DNA of 20,797 nucleotides, from the IMG/VR virus record IMGVR_UViG_3300009375_000044, positions 1-20,797 of that record; one strand, written 5' to 3'. Under the pieces are notes generated by a model. That model saw only the letters and a list, made by a program, of their open reading frames with translations. It had not been told where the DNA came from and ran no database searches. Below, one piece after another: positions 1 through 7,548 of the stretch. The position numbers and the translations under genes are program-made. Position 1 is the first letter of the stretch; each line of letters begins with the position of its first letter. Source of the stretch: a virus.

Positions 1-1032
1 GATTCTCGTCCAGAAGCGTTTTATAACGAATCAGATACATCATTTTCTGGTCTTGGTACACATGCCTCAACAGATCCTTTTGCTGGAAATGTTGTTGAAG
101 CTGGAGTATTGGTTGATACTGGTACAGGTTCACATGGACATACATCTGGAACAGGTGGACCAGTATCAGATGCTGAAAAACTAGGTTCACGTGATGCAAC
201 TGGTGCGTTTGGTTCTAATTCTTTAGGTCATGGTGGTGACTTTAACGAAATGGCATTCTCAATTGAACGTGTTACTGTTACCGCAGAAAGTCGTGCATTG
301 AAAGCCGAGTATACTACTGAATTAGCACAAGACTTAAAAGCTGTTCATGGTTTAGACGCTGAGTCTGAATTATCTAATATTCTTTCAACTGAAATTGTAT
401 CAGAAATAAATCGTGAAGTTATTCGTACTGTATATGGTGCTGCCAAATTAGGTGCTCAAACTGGTACAACTACTAAAGGTGTTTTTGATTTAGGTGCTGA
501 TGCAGATGGTCGTTGGTCTGTTGAGAAATTTAAAGGTTTAATGTTTCAATTAGAAAGAGAAATGAACGTTATTGCTCGTTTAACTCGTCGTGGTAAAGCT
601 AACATCTTAATATGTTCTTCTGATGTTGCATCTGCATTATCAATGGCTGGTGTATTAGATTTTAACCCAGCATTATCTGGTAATAAATCATTAACACCTG
701 ACGACACTGGTAATACATTTGTTGGTGTTCTTAATGGTAGATTAAGAGTTTATATTGATCCATATTTTGATGCAGCTGGTGCTTATGAAATGGCATGTTT
801 GGCATATAAAGGTACTTCACCTTATGATGCTGGTATTTTCTATTGCCCATATGTTCCACTACAAATGGTTCGTGCAGTTGGACATGAAACTTTTCAACCT
901 AAAATCGGTTTTAAAACTCGTTATGGATTGGCTTCAAACCCATTCTCTCAAGGTGCAAATGCTGGTTCTGGTTTAACTGCCCGTTCAAATGTATATTATC
1001 GTTTATTTAGAATTGACAACTTAATGAGTTAA
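1..1032 (+). CDS. gp23: Major capsid protein gp23 (5' end outside the window)
   Basis: This is the C-terminal part of the T4-family major head protein, which forms the hexamers of the capsid shell. The frame is open from base 1, so the start lies upstream. The TTG at 109 is an internal leucine codon, because coding continues before it (SRPEAFYN...). The stretch FSIERVTVTAESRALKAEYT, followed by ELAQDLKAVHGLDAESELSN, is nearly the T4 gp23 sequence. INREVIRT and the C-terminal KTRYGLASNPF also fit the family. About 343 codons are present; T4 gp23 has 521 residues before prohead cleavage, so roughly the first third is missing, including the processing site. Codon use is richer in CGT and GGT than in the downstream genes, as expected for a very highly expressed protein. 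A strong terminator follows the stop. Confidence 0.97.
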   Translation, partial: DSRPEAFYNESDTSFSGLGTHASTDPFAGNVVEAGVLVDTGTGSHGHTSGTGGPVSDAEKLGSRDATGAFGSNSLGHGGDFNEMAFSIERVTVTAESRALKAEYTTELAQDLKAVHGLDAESELSNILSTEIVSEINREVIRTVYGAAKLGAQTGTTTKGVFDLGADADGRWSVEKFKGLMFQLEREMNVIARLTRRGKANILICSSDVASALSMAGVLDFNPALSGNKSLTPDDTGNTFVGVLNGRLRVYIDPYFDAAGAYEMACLAYKGTSPYDAGIFYCPYVPLQMVRAVGHETFQPKIGFKTRYGLASNPFSQGANAGSGLTARSNVYYRLFRIDNLMS

Positions 1033-1067
1033 TTTAATATAACAATAATAAACATTAAGAAATTATT

Positions 1068-1095
1068 AAGGGGTCACTTAGGTGACCCTTTTTTT
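1068..1095 (+). terminator. Rho-independent terminator after gp23
   Basis: A perfect 7-bp stem, GGGTCAC (1071-1077) pairing with GTGACCC (1082-1088), has a 4-base loop TTAG. A G.U and two A-U pairs extend it outward, and a run of seven T follows (1089-1095). It lies 35 bases after the gp23 stop and separates capsid transcription from the next gene. Confidence 0.93.
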
Positions 1096-1112
1096 ATGCT
1101 TAATATTTGTGT

Positions 1113-1120
1113 TATAAATA
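1113..1120 (+). promoter_or_regulatory. T4-type late promoter box TATAAATA
   Basis: The exact T4 late consensus TATAAATA lies between the terminator and the next gene, 28 bases before its ATG. In T4 this octamer is read by the gp55 sigma factor with gp33 and the gp45 clamp. The window encodes gp55 and gp45, so such promoters are expected. The motif alone is weak evidence in AT-rich DNA, but its position just after a terminator and before a virion gene makes it credible. Confidence 0.7.
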
Positions 1121-1148
1121 TAATATAACTAACTAACAGTATATTATT

Positions 1149-1670
1149 ATGGAAATAAACTCAAATTATTTTAACAACCAATCATTCAAATTTGAAGTAG
1201 ACTTATGTCCTTCTTTGAGTGGGTTCATCCAGACGATAGGCATTCCATCCATAAATCTAGGTGAAACTCCACATGATACTACATTTATACAAAGGAAAGA
1301 ACCTGGAGATAGGTTAACCTATGGTACTATAAATATCTCATTTATAGTTAATGAGGATTTACAAAACTGGTTTGAATTATATGAATGGTTTACTGGATTA
1401 GGATTCCCAGATAATTTTCAACAATATTCGGGATTTAAGTCAAGAGAATTTTTAACAGAAACTATTGACCATATAACATCAACTGCATTTTTATTGTTAT
1501 ATGATAATAACCAACAACCAGTAATGAAATTATCTTTTTATGATGTATTCCCTACCTCATTATCTGAGGTCACACTGACGACAACTGATACTATGACTAA
1601 TAATGTTGCTTGTATTGTTGATTTTCAATTTACTAATTTAAAAGTGGAGAAAATAAATAATATAATATGA
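1149..1670 (+). CDS. Tail structural protein at the gp3 position (tail-tube-like or tail completion)
   Basis: A 173-residue protein lies directly after gp23, where marine T4-like phages usually carry the gene annotated gp3 (tail completion). The sequence itself looks to me like the tail-tube-like virion proteins of T4-like phages. An early FKFEVDLCPSLSGFIQ segment is followed by SINLGETP, a PGDRLTYGTINISFIV strand pair, and a conserved-looking block NWFELYEWFTGLGFPDNF near residues 73-92. The C-terminal half is beta-rich (LSFYDVFPTSLSEV). It has no transmembrane segment or signal peptide. No good ribosome-binding site is visible before the ATG. The stop overlaps the uvsY start (ATGA). That it is a virion tail component is a fair inference; the exact gp3 identity is uncertain. 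Confidence 0.55.
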   Translation: MEINSNYFNNQSFKFEVDLCPSLSGFIQTIGIPSINLGETPHDTTFIQRKEPGDRLTYGTINISFIVNEDLQNWFELYEWFTGLGFPDNFQQYSGFKSREFLTETIDHITSTAFLLLYDNNQQPVMKLSFYDVFPTSLSEVTLTTTDTMTNNVACIVDFQFTNLKVEKINNII

Positions 1671-2113
1671 TTACATTAGAAACATTAATAAAAGAATCTA
1701 AATCCGATTTAGAAATTGATATATTAACTATTGGTGATCAAAATGGTGAAATAGTTAATACACAATTAATGATTGGGAAATGGCTAGAATATCAACAAAT
1801 ATATAAGTCTAAGTTATTAACTATATCTATAGAATATAAAAAAATAACAGCATTAAGAACTTTGTATTATTATGGTAAATTATCTGATAAAGAAATAAAT
1901 GATTTAGGTTGGGAAATACATGGTAATAAAATATCTAAATCTGAATTAATGTCATGGATAGATTGTGATAAATATATAAGTGAATATAAATTAAAATATG
2001 AAATGACAAAACAGACATTATACTTAATAGATAAAACATTAGATTTATTGGGTGACAAACGATGGTCTGTTAAGAATTTAATTGATTTTAAACGATTCAT
2101 GGAAGCTTCTTGA
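1667..2113 (+). CDS. uvsY: UvsY recombination mediator
   Basis: UvsY loads the UvsX recombinase onto gp32-coated single-stranded DNA during recombination-dependent replication and repair. The 148-residue product is close to T4 UvsY (137). It matches in pattern: an N-terminal LETLIKES segment, a KWLEYQQIYKSKLL helix, and a middle helix with ALRTLYYYGKLSD, where T4 has KARLDYYSGRGD. It ends with the segment RWSVKNLIDFKRFMEAS, where T4 has a similar final helix. The start ATG overlaps the upstream stop (ATGA) and the stop overlaps the uvsW start (TTGA), so translation of the three genes is probably coupled. Codon use is A-rich with little G, unlike genes after 4 kb. Confidence 0.88.
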   Translation: MITLETLIKESKSDLEIDILTIGDQNGEIVNTQLMIGKWLEYQQIYKSKLLTISIEYKKITALRTLYYYGKLSDKEINDLGWEIHGNKISKSELMSWIDCDKYISEYKLKYEMTKQTLYLIDKTLDLLGDKRWSVKNLIDFKRFMEAS

Positions 2114-3609
2114 CGGATAATAATCATATTATAATTCATAAACTGGATGAGTCTTATCTGCAAATTGATTCTCCGGAAATGTATATACTCAAAGAATTAG
2201 TTGATTATTTTACATTTAAAGTTCCTGGTGCAGAATTCATGCCCACATATAAAAAGAAAATATGGGATGGTAATATAAGATTATTTAATCCCGTTGACAG
2301 AAAAATATATACAGGATTAAAAAATAAAGTAATAGAATTCTGCAACATCAACGGATATGGGGTTGTTGATACTGAGACTCCCGACCCTAATACAGAGTTC
2401 AACAAATCAGACATGGGTCAATTATCTCGTTATATTTCTCCAAAGTCTAAGGGTAAAGATATTGTCTACCGAGACTACCAGCTTGATGCCATTATGCACG
2501 CGATTAACAACAGTCGTGCCGTGTTGTTGTCTCCTACTGCTTCCGGTAAATCGTTGATAATATACTCTATTATTAGATTTTTCTTGTTACATCCAGATTT
2601 AAACGATAAGAAAGTTCTTATAATTGTGCCCACCACATCATTAGTGTCTCAAATGTATGGTGACTTTAAAGATTATGGATTCAACGTTGAAAAGTCGTGT
2701 CATAAAATCTATCAAGGGCAGTCTAAAGATACTGATAAATGTGTAATTATATCAACTTGGCAGTCGATATATAAACTTAAACGAGAATATTATGATCAAT
2801 TTGGTTTAGTTATTGGTGATGAATGTCATTCTTTTAAATCGAACTCTCTTATAAAAATAATGAATAATTTAGTTCATTGTAAATATAGGTTTGGTACAAC
2901 CGGCACATTAGATGGTACACACACACATAAATTAGTATTAAATGGATTATTTGGTGACATAAAACAAATAACAACAACAAAAAAGTTAATAGATTCGAAC
3001 ACATTATCTGATTTTAAAATACAATGTATTGTATTAAAATATAAAGAATCTCAATGTAAAGAAGTAAGAAAACTTAAATATCATGAAGAACTGGATTGGA
3101 TAATATCTAATAAACGAAGGAATATAATAATAAGTAACTTAGCACAATCCTTAAATGGTAATACTTTAATATTATATAATTATGTAGAAAAACATGGCAT
3201 ACCATTACATAAATTAATAAAACATAATATTAAAAATAAGTCTATATATTTTATTTCTGGACAAGTATCAGCTGATATTAGAGAAGAAATAAGATTAAAG
3301 GTTGAGAATAATGATACTGAATCTATAATAATAGCATCATATGGAACTTATTCTACGGGTATCAATATAAAAAATCTACACAATATTATATTTGCATCTC
3401 CAACGAAAAGTCGTATTAGAAGTTTACAGTCAATTGGGCGTGCATTACGTAAAAGTGATAATAATAATATATCAATTTTATATGATATTGTTGATGATTT
3501 AAGATATAAGAAATATGTAAACTTTGTATGTAAACATTTTTATGAAAGATTAAATATATATAATGAAGAGAAATTTAACTTTAAAATTAATAATATGAAT
3601 ATAGAATGA
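2110..3609 (+). CDS. uvsW: UvsW superfamily 2 DNA/RNA helicase
   Basis: UvsW unwinds branched DNA, Holliday junctions and R-loops, and in T4 shuts off origin-dependent replication in favour of recombination-dependent replication. The 499 residues match the length of T4 UvsW (503). An N-terminal domain contains KKIWDGNIRLFNP (residues 48-60). Walker A is SPTASGKS (141-148), the DEAD-type box is DECH (237-240), motif III-like GTTGTL follows, and helicase motif VI is QSIGRALRK (440-448). The C-terminus keeps the EKFNFKI segment seen in T4. The start is TTG at 2110, overlapping the uvsY stop, with GGAAG at 2101-2105 as ribosome-binding site. The next in-frame ATG (2179) would remove conserved N-terminal sequence. 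A patch around 2340-2530 is clearly richer in C and G than the rest of the gene. Confidence 0.96.
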   Translation: MTDNNHIIIHKLDESYLQIDSPEMYILKELVDYFTFKVPGAEFMPTYKKKIWDGNIRLFNPVDRKIYTGLKNKVIEFCNINGYGVVDTETPDPNTEFNKSDMGQLSRYISPKSKGKDIVYRDYQLDAIMHAINNSRAVLLSPTASGKSLIIYSIIRFFLLHPDLNDKKVLIIVPTTSLVSQMYGDFKDYGFNVEKSCHKIYQGQSKDTDKCVIISTWQSIYKLKREYYDQFGLVIGDECHSFKSNSLIKIMNNLVHCKYRFGTTGTLDGTHTHKLVLNGLFGDIKQITTTKKLIDSNTLSDFKIQCIVLKYKESQCKEVRKLKYHEELDWIISNKRRNIIISNLAQSLNGNTLILYNYVEKHGIPLHKLIKHNIKNKSIYFISGQVSADIREEIRLKVENNDTESIIIASYGTYSTGINIKNLHNIIFASPTKSRIRSLQSIGRALRKSDNNNISILYDIVDDLRYKKYVNFVCKHFYERLNIYNEEKFNFKINNMNIE

Positions 3610-3923
3610 CAATATATGTTATTAAATTAATTACAAATGAATTTATCATAGGTGACTTAGAATATGATGAGGATAATGGTGGTGTTAATATTACAAATAT
3701 ATTAAAATTATCATATAAAGAAAACAACATATATATTATGGAAGATAATATATTTACAGATGACATTACATCATTTTTATCATATGATAAAATAATAACA
3801 ATTAACAATCCAACAAATGAAGTAATGATGATATATAATAAATTCACATCGACAATTGTGACTGAAAATACTATGGATGATCTAATAGATTTTAAACCAA
3901 TTGGAAAATACTATATTAATTAA
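3606..3923 (+). CDS. Small Sm-like (Lsm/Hfq-fold) protein of unknown role, paralogue 1
   Basis: A 105-residue beta-rich protein, coupled to uvsW by an ATGA overlap. It begins VIKLITNEFIIGDLEYDED, a pattern like the first Sm strand pair (K/R-L-I-x-x-E-x-x-x-G). It later has NNPTNEVMMIYNKF. The protein at 10767-11102 has the same two landmarks in the same order (VVRLISGEELMGEVKLED; VVDPVVDLVNEYNKIFG), so I read the two as diverged paralogues. Small phage Sm-like proteins are known in marine T4-like phages, but what they bind is not something I can state. The Sm fold is inferred from the motif pattern only. It is the last gene before a promoter-bearing intergenic region. Confidence 0.5.
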   Translation: MTIYVIKLITNEFIIGDLEYDEDNGGVNITNILKLSYKENNIYIMEDNIFTDDITSFLSYDKIITINNPTNEVMMIYNKFTSTIVTENTMDDLIDFKPIGKYYIN

Positions 3924-3967
3924 AACTTTAACCCCCAACAGAACCATAATAACATAAAATTGATGAA

Positions 3968-3986
3968 TTGTCAAGCTGGTTGACAA
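3968..3986 (+). promoter_or_regulatory. Operator-like palindrome overlapping the gp55 promoter -35 box
   Basis: A perfect inverted repeat, TTGTCAA (3968-3974), 5-base spacer GCTGG, TTGACAA (3980-3986). Its right arm contains the whole -35 hexamer TTGACA. A protein bound here would block RNA polymerase, so it looks like a repressor site. No U tract follows, so it is not a terminator. No repressor is recognised in this window apart from RegA, which acts on mRNA. Confidence 0.5.
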
Positions 3987-4008
3987 ATAGGTAATATTAG
4001 TGTATAAT
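3980..4008 (+). promoter_or_regulatory. Consensus sigma70 promoter upstream of gp55
   Basis: TTGACA (3980-3985), a 17-base spacer and TATAAT (4003-4008) match the bacterial housekeeping consensus perfectly in both boxes and spacing. It lies 34 bases before the gp55 start, so the late sigma factor and the genes after it can be transcribed by unmodified host RNA polymerase, that is, early. The spacer shares the pattern GGTAAT/TGTAAT at the same place with the promoter at 7485-7513. Confidence 0.85.
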
Positions 4009-4042
4009 ACATATTATGTGTATTTAATTATGGAGAATATAA

Positions 4043-4747
4043 ATGAAGAAAGGGTATATTAAAAAAACCCAACATTATGTTGATAATTCTGAGTTTTTAA
4101 AACAGATGATAATATATAGGACATCATATGTTAATTATAAGTCTTATTCAGATACTGTTGGTAATCGTTACTCATGGTATATTATCGATATAGACATTAA
4201 TATATATATTTTAGAAAATCTTATTTTACCAATACCCCGACAGAGTTATCATTTATATAGAGTTTCGCCTAAAGTATCATCATATATATGTGAATGTATA
4301 ATGAAAATATCCGAGGGTTTATCGTACAGACCTAATTTTATAAATTATACTTATAGAGATGATATGGTTAGTGATGGTATTGAGAATTGTTTATTATATA
4401 TTAATAATTTTAATCCTGACAAGTCAGATAATCCGTTTTCATATTTCACTCAGATAATATATTTTGCATTTATTAGAAGAATTCAGAAAGAGAAGAAACA
4501 ATTATATATCAAATATAAATCGATATATAGTTCTAATGCATTAGAATCTGATGGTATGAATGATAATGACGTTACTAGCGTTAAGGATTCTTATTTAGAT
4601 TATATTAGGGATAATAGAAGTAATATTGATAAATTCTTACATGAATTTGAGAAATTTCAGGAAGATAAGCGTATATCACGTAACAGTGTTAAACCTGTAA
4701 AACTTAAGAAAAGTGAGAAACATAATGAAAATAGCATTGATAACTGA
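4043..4747 (+). CDS. gp55: gp55 sigma factor for late transcription
   Basis: gp55 is the small sigma factor that directs RNA polymerase to TATAAATA late promoters. Family landmarks are clear: an N-terminal YVDNSEFLKQMI, then SEGLSYRPNFINYTYRDDMV and ISDGIEN-type sequence, NNFNPDKSDNPFSYFTQ, and FAFIRRIQKEKKQL, each with a direct counterpart in T4 gp55. At 234 residues it is longer than T4 gp55 (185). Most of the excess is about 45 residues inserted between the N-terminal helix and SEGLS (roughly residues 35-80, rich in Y and I). The T4 C-terminal clamp-binding tail (SLDFLYE) is not recognisable; the protein ends in a lysine-rich, polar tail. A GGAG at 4032-4035 supports the ATG. The 3' end overlaps gp47 by 23 bases. 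Confidence 0.9.
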   Translation: MKKGYIKKTQHYVDNSEFLKQMIIYRTSYVNYKSYSDTVGNRYSWYIIDIDINIYILENLILPIPRQSYHLYRVSPKVSSYICECIMKISEGLSYRPNFINYTYRDDMVSDGIENCLLYINNFNPDKSDNPFSYFTQIIYFAFIRRIQKEKKQLYIKYKSIYSSNALESDGMNDNDVTSVKDSYLDYIRDNRSNIDKFLHEFEKFQEDKRISRNSVKPVKLKKSEKHNENSIDN

Positions 4748-5768
4748 TACACATTGGGGAGCCAGGAACGATTCTTTATTATTTTATGATTATATGATGA
4801 AATTTTATGATAATATATTTTTTAAAGAATTAAAGGATAGACATATTAATACGGTTATTCATTTGGGTGATGTAGTAGATCGTAGGAAATTTATAAATTT
4901 TAATATATTGCATAAATTTAAGAATGGGTTTCTTAAAAAGATTTATGATAATGAAATTGATATGCATATTATTATAGGTAATCATGATACTTATTTTAAG
5001 AATTCTAATAAAGTTAATGCAATGGATTCTTTGATAGATAGTAATAATGTACACTCACCTAAAATTTATTCTTCTATTGAAACTGTTGAGTTTGATGGGG
5101 TTGATATATGTATGTGTCCGTGGATAAATGATGATAATTATAATGAAGTGGATAGTCATATATCTGATACTAATGCTGATATTTTAATGGGGCATTTAGA
5201 GATATCTGGGTTTTTGATGAATGGTGGTATTAAATGTATTGATGGTGTTGATAAATCTAAATTTAATAAATTTGATGTTGTATATAGCGGACATTTTCAT
5301 CATAAATCTACAGATGGAAATGTTACATATCTAGGTAATCCTTATGAGTTAACTTGGTCGGATTATAAAGATAAAAGAGGATTCCATATATTTGATACAG
5401 AGACACGTGAGTTAGAATTTATACAGAATACTTATACCATGTTTGAGAAGATTGAATATTATGATGATATGACTGTTGATTATCTTAAATATACTGGTAA
5501 ATTTGTTAAGGTTATTGTTCGTGAAAAGTTGGATATATATAAGTTTGATTTATTTATTGATATGTTGTATAAAAATAATGTAGCCGATGTTGATATTATA
5601 GATGATATTGAAATTGAAGATAGATTAAATGAAAATGTATTATCATTAGAAGATGATACTATATCATTATTATCAAAATATATAGATGGATATGATGTTA
5701 ATGTAGATAAATCTAGATTGAAGGTTATATTGAATGATGTATATATGGATGTTCTGAGAGAGATGTAG
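4725..5768 (+). CDS. gp47: gp47 recombination nuclease subunit (Mre11/SbcD type)
   Basis: gp47 is the metallophosphoesterase nuclease that works with the gp46 ATPase to resect DNA ends and take part in host DNA breakdown. The 347-residue product (T4: 339) carries all five phosphoesterase blocks: TDTHWG (D8, H10), GDVVDRR (D49), GNHD (N86, H87), GHLE (H157) and GHFHH (H190, H192). I place the start at ATG 4725, giving MKIALITDTH as in T4 (MKILNLGDWH), with AAGTGAG at 4711-4717 as ribosome-binding site. A GTG at 4713 would add four residues but coincides with that site. It overlaps gp55 at its 5' end and ends three bases before gp46, as an obvious two-subunit unit. Confidence 0.96.
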   Translation: MKIALITDTHWGARNDSLLFYDYMMKFYDNIFFKELKDRHINTVIHLGDVVDRRKFINFNILHKFKNGFLKKIYDNEIDMHIIIGNHDTYFKNSNKVNAMDSLIDSNNVHSPKIYSSIETVEFDGVDICMCPWINDDNYNEVDSHISDTNADILMGHLEISGFLMNGGIKCIDGVDKSKFNKFDVVYSGHFHHKSTDGNVTYLGNPYELTWSDYKDKRGFHIFDTETRELEFIQNTYTMFEKIEYYDDMTVDYLKYTGKFVKVIVREKLDIYKFDLFIDMLYKNNVADVDIIDDIEIEDRLNENVLSLEDDTISLLSKYIDGYDVNVDKSRLKVILNDVYMDVLREM

Positions 5769-5771
5769 TAT

Positions 5772-7481
5772 ATGATTATATTTGAAAGAATTAGATGGAA
5801 GAATTTTTTATCTACTGGTGATAGGTTTACGGAGGTTGAGTTAAATGTTAATCATTCTACATTAATAGTTGGAGATAATGGTTCTGGGAAATCTACTATA
5901 TTGGATGCACTTACTTTTGGATTGTTTGGTAAATCATTTAGGAAGATTAATAAACCCCAATTAGTTAATTCTGTTAATAATAAGGATTGTGTAATTGAGA
6001 TAGAGTTTACAATAGGAGATAATGAATACAAGGTAATCCGCTCAATTAAACCTAATAATTTTAGGTTATATATAAATGATATTTTACTAGATCAGGATTC
6101 AAAGATTAAAGATTCTCAAAAGTATTTAGAATGTAATATATTAAAATTGAATTATAAATCATTTACACAAACTGTTTTATTAGGGTCTGCCACGTTCATA
6201 CCATTTATGCAGTTGAATACATCAGATAGACGAGATATAATTGAAGATATCCTTGATATTAAGATATTTTCCATTATGAATGAGAATATTAAGGTTAAAA
6301 GTTCTGAGTGTAAGGTGGAATTATTGGATGTATCGGGTAGAATAGATCTATTAGAACAAAAAATATCATTACAAGAAGGATATATTAAAGATACTGAGCG
6401 TAATACTGATGATATTATTAAACGAAATGATAATAAGATATTAACGTATAACTTAAATATTAAAGAACATGTTGACAAGATTAAAGAAAATGAAATTAAA
6501 ATTGTTAATATATCTGATGATGTTTTGGATATTACTGAATTGAAGACACGTAAGGTTGCTATTGATAAGATAAGGTATAAACTTGAGAATATAATACGTA
6601 CTAAAGTTGATATGATAGAATGGTTTCATAATAATGATGAATGTCCATCATGTAAACAAAACATATGTTCCGAATATAAAGAGTTCATGGTTAGTGATTG
6701 TGATACTAAGGTTGATAAAATTAATTCATCATTAAGTGAAGTTGTTTTAGAATGTGAAAGAATAAGTGAGAATATAGAAAGGGTTGAGTTAGTTGAACGT
6801 GAAATTTCAGAATATAAATCAATTATTGCAGAGTGTAATTGGAATGTTGAACATATTAATAATAATATAACATCCATTCAAAATGAAACTGAAACAATGC
6901 AAAATGATAATACTTCAATCAATGGGTTATATGACGATCTTGAATCATATACTCACGAACATGATGATTATGTAGAACGAAAACGAGAGTTATTGGAAGA
7001 TAGACATTATTATGATATTGTGTCTAGGATATTAAATGATGATGGTGTTAAGAATTCAATAATAAGATATTATTTACCTCTTATTAATAATTATATTAAT
7101 AAGTATCTTAGGGAGATGAATTTTTACGTTAATTTCCAATTGGATGAGAAGTTTAATGAAACTATAAATTCTAGGAATCGTGATAAGTTCACATATAGTT
7201 CCTTTTCTGAAGGTGAGCGAATGCGAATTGATTTGGCTTTATTGTTCACGTGGAGAGATATTGCAAGGATGAAGAATTCAGTAAACACTAATTTATTAAT
7301 ATTAGATGAAGTATTTGATTCTAGTTTAGATTTTAATGGTACTGAAGATTTTTTGAGGTTGATTGGATTTTTTGTGGATCATAATATATTTATTATATCA
7401 CATAAAGGTGATATTTTATATGATAAGTTTAAGAATATAATATCGTATAAAAAGGTTGGTAATTTCAGTATTATTCAATAA
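5772..7481 (+). CDS. gp46: gp46 recombination nuclease ATPase subunit (Rad50/SbcC type)
   Basis: An SMC-like ATPase that partners gp47 in DNA end resection. At 569 residues it matches T4 gp46 (560). The order is standard: Walker A GDNGSGKST at residues 34-42, a long charged coiled-coil region, and the zinc hook CPSC at 291-294 near the centre for dimerisation. A second coiled coil leads to the ABC signature FSEGE (478-482), Walker B LLILDEVFD with D512/E513, and a late switch histidine in IISHKG. It starts three bases after the gp47 stop. Nothing is missing from the functional motif set. The gene after it has its own promoter. Confidence 0.97.
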   Translation: MIIFERIRWKNFLSTGDRFTEVELNVNHSTLIVGDNGSGKSTILDALTFGLFGKSFRKINKPQLVNSVNNKDCVIEIEFTIGDNEYKVIRSIKPNNFRLYINDILLDQDSKIKDSQKYLECNILKLNYKSFTQTVLLGSATFIPFMQLNTSDRRDIIEDILDIKIFSIMNENIKVKSSECKVELLDVSGRIDLLEQKISLQEGYIKDTERNTDDIIKRNDNKILTYNLNIKEHVDKIKENEIKIVNISDDVLDITELKTRKVAIDKIRYKLENIIRTKVDMIEWFHNNDECPSCKQNICSEYKEFMVSDCDTKVDKINSSLSEVVLECERISENIERVELVEREISEYKSIIAECNWNVEHINNNITSIQNETETMQNDNTSINGLYDDLESYTHEHDDYVERKRELLEDRHYYDIVSRILNDDGVKNSIIRYYLPLINNYINKYLREMNFYVNFQLDEKFNETINSRNRDKFTYSSFSEGERMRIDLALLFTWRDIARMKNSVNTNLLILDEVFDSSLDFNGTEDFLRLIGFFVDHNIFIISHKGDILYDKFKNIISYKKVGNFSIIQ

Positions 7482-7484
7482 TAC

Positions 7485-7513
7485 TTGACAATTATGTAAT
7501 TATGTGTTATACT
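7485..7513 (+). promoter_or_regulatory. Consensus sigma70 promoter downstream of gp46
   Basis: TTGACA (7485-7490), a 17-base spacer and TATACT (7508-7513), immediately after the gp46 stop and 35 bases before the next ATG. The spacer contains a tandem repeat AATTATGT (7490-7497 and 7498-7505). Bases six to ten of the spacer (GTAAT) match the promoter at 3980-4008. It would drive the small basic gene, the sliding clamp and probably the clamp loader. Confidence 0.8.
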
Positions 7514-7548
7514 TGTATTGATTGAATGATAATTGAGGATATAAAGTA

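Larger units (their letters stand above)
3924..4042 (+). other. Intergenic control region upstream of gp55; candidate replication origin
   Basis: This 119-base gap is, with 1033-1148, one of the two longest gene-free stretches. It contains an unusual C-rich patch (ACCCCCAACAGAACC, from 3931), a palindrome, and a consensus promoter. To its left G and C on the + strand are about balanced; to its right G clearly exceeds C. T4 origins are promoter-initiated R-loops, so a strong promoter at a skew change is a reasonable origin candidate, but this is inference. Confidence 0.35.

Noticed and set aside
109-1032. TTG at 109 as the start of the first gene
   Set aside because: The frame is open from base 1 and encodes gp23-like sequence before it, so 109 is an internal leucine.
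1328-1335. TATAAATA inside the tail gene as a late promoter
   Set aside because: It is within coding sequence with no gene start nearby downstream; a few such octamers are expected by chance in this AT-rich DNA.
1870-2163. Open frames on the - strand here and at many other places
   Set aside because: They mirror strongly supported + strand genes, have low-complexity I/S/L-rich translations and no start signals.
4713-4724. GTG at 4713 as start of gp47
   Set aside because: It falls within the probable ribosome-binding site of ATG 4725, and the latter start matches the T4 N-terminus.
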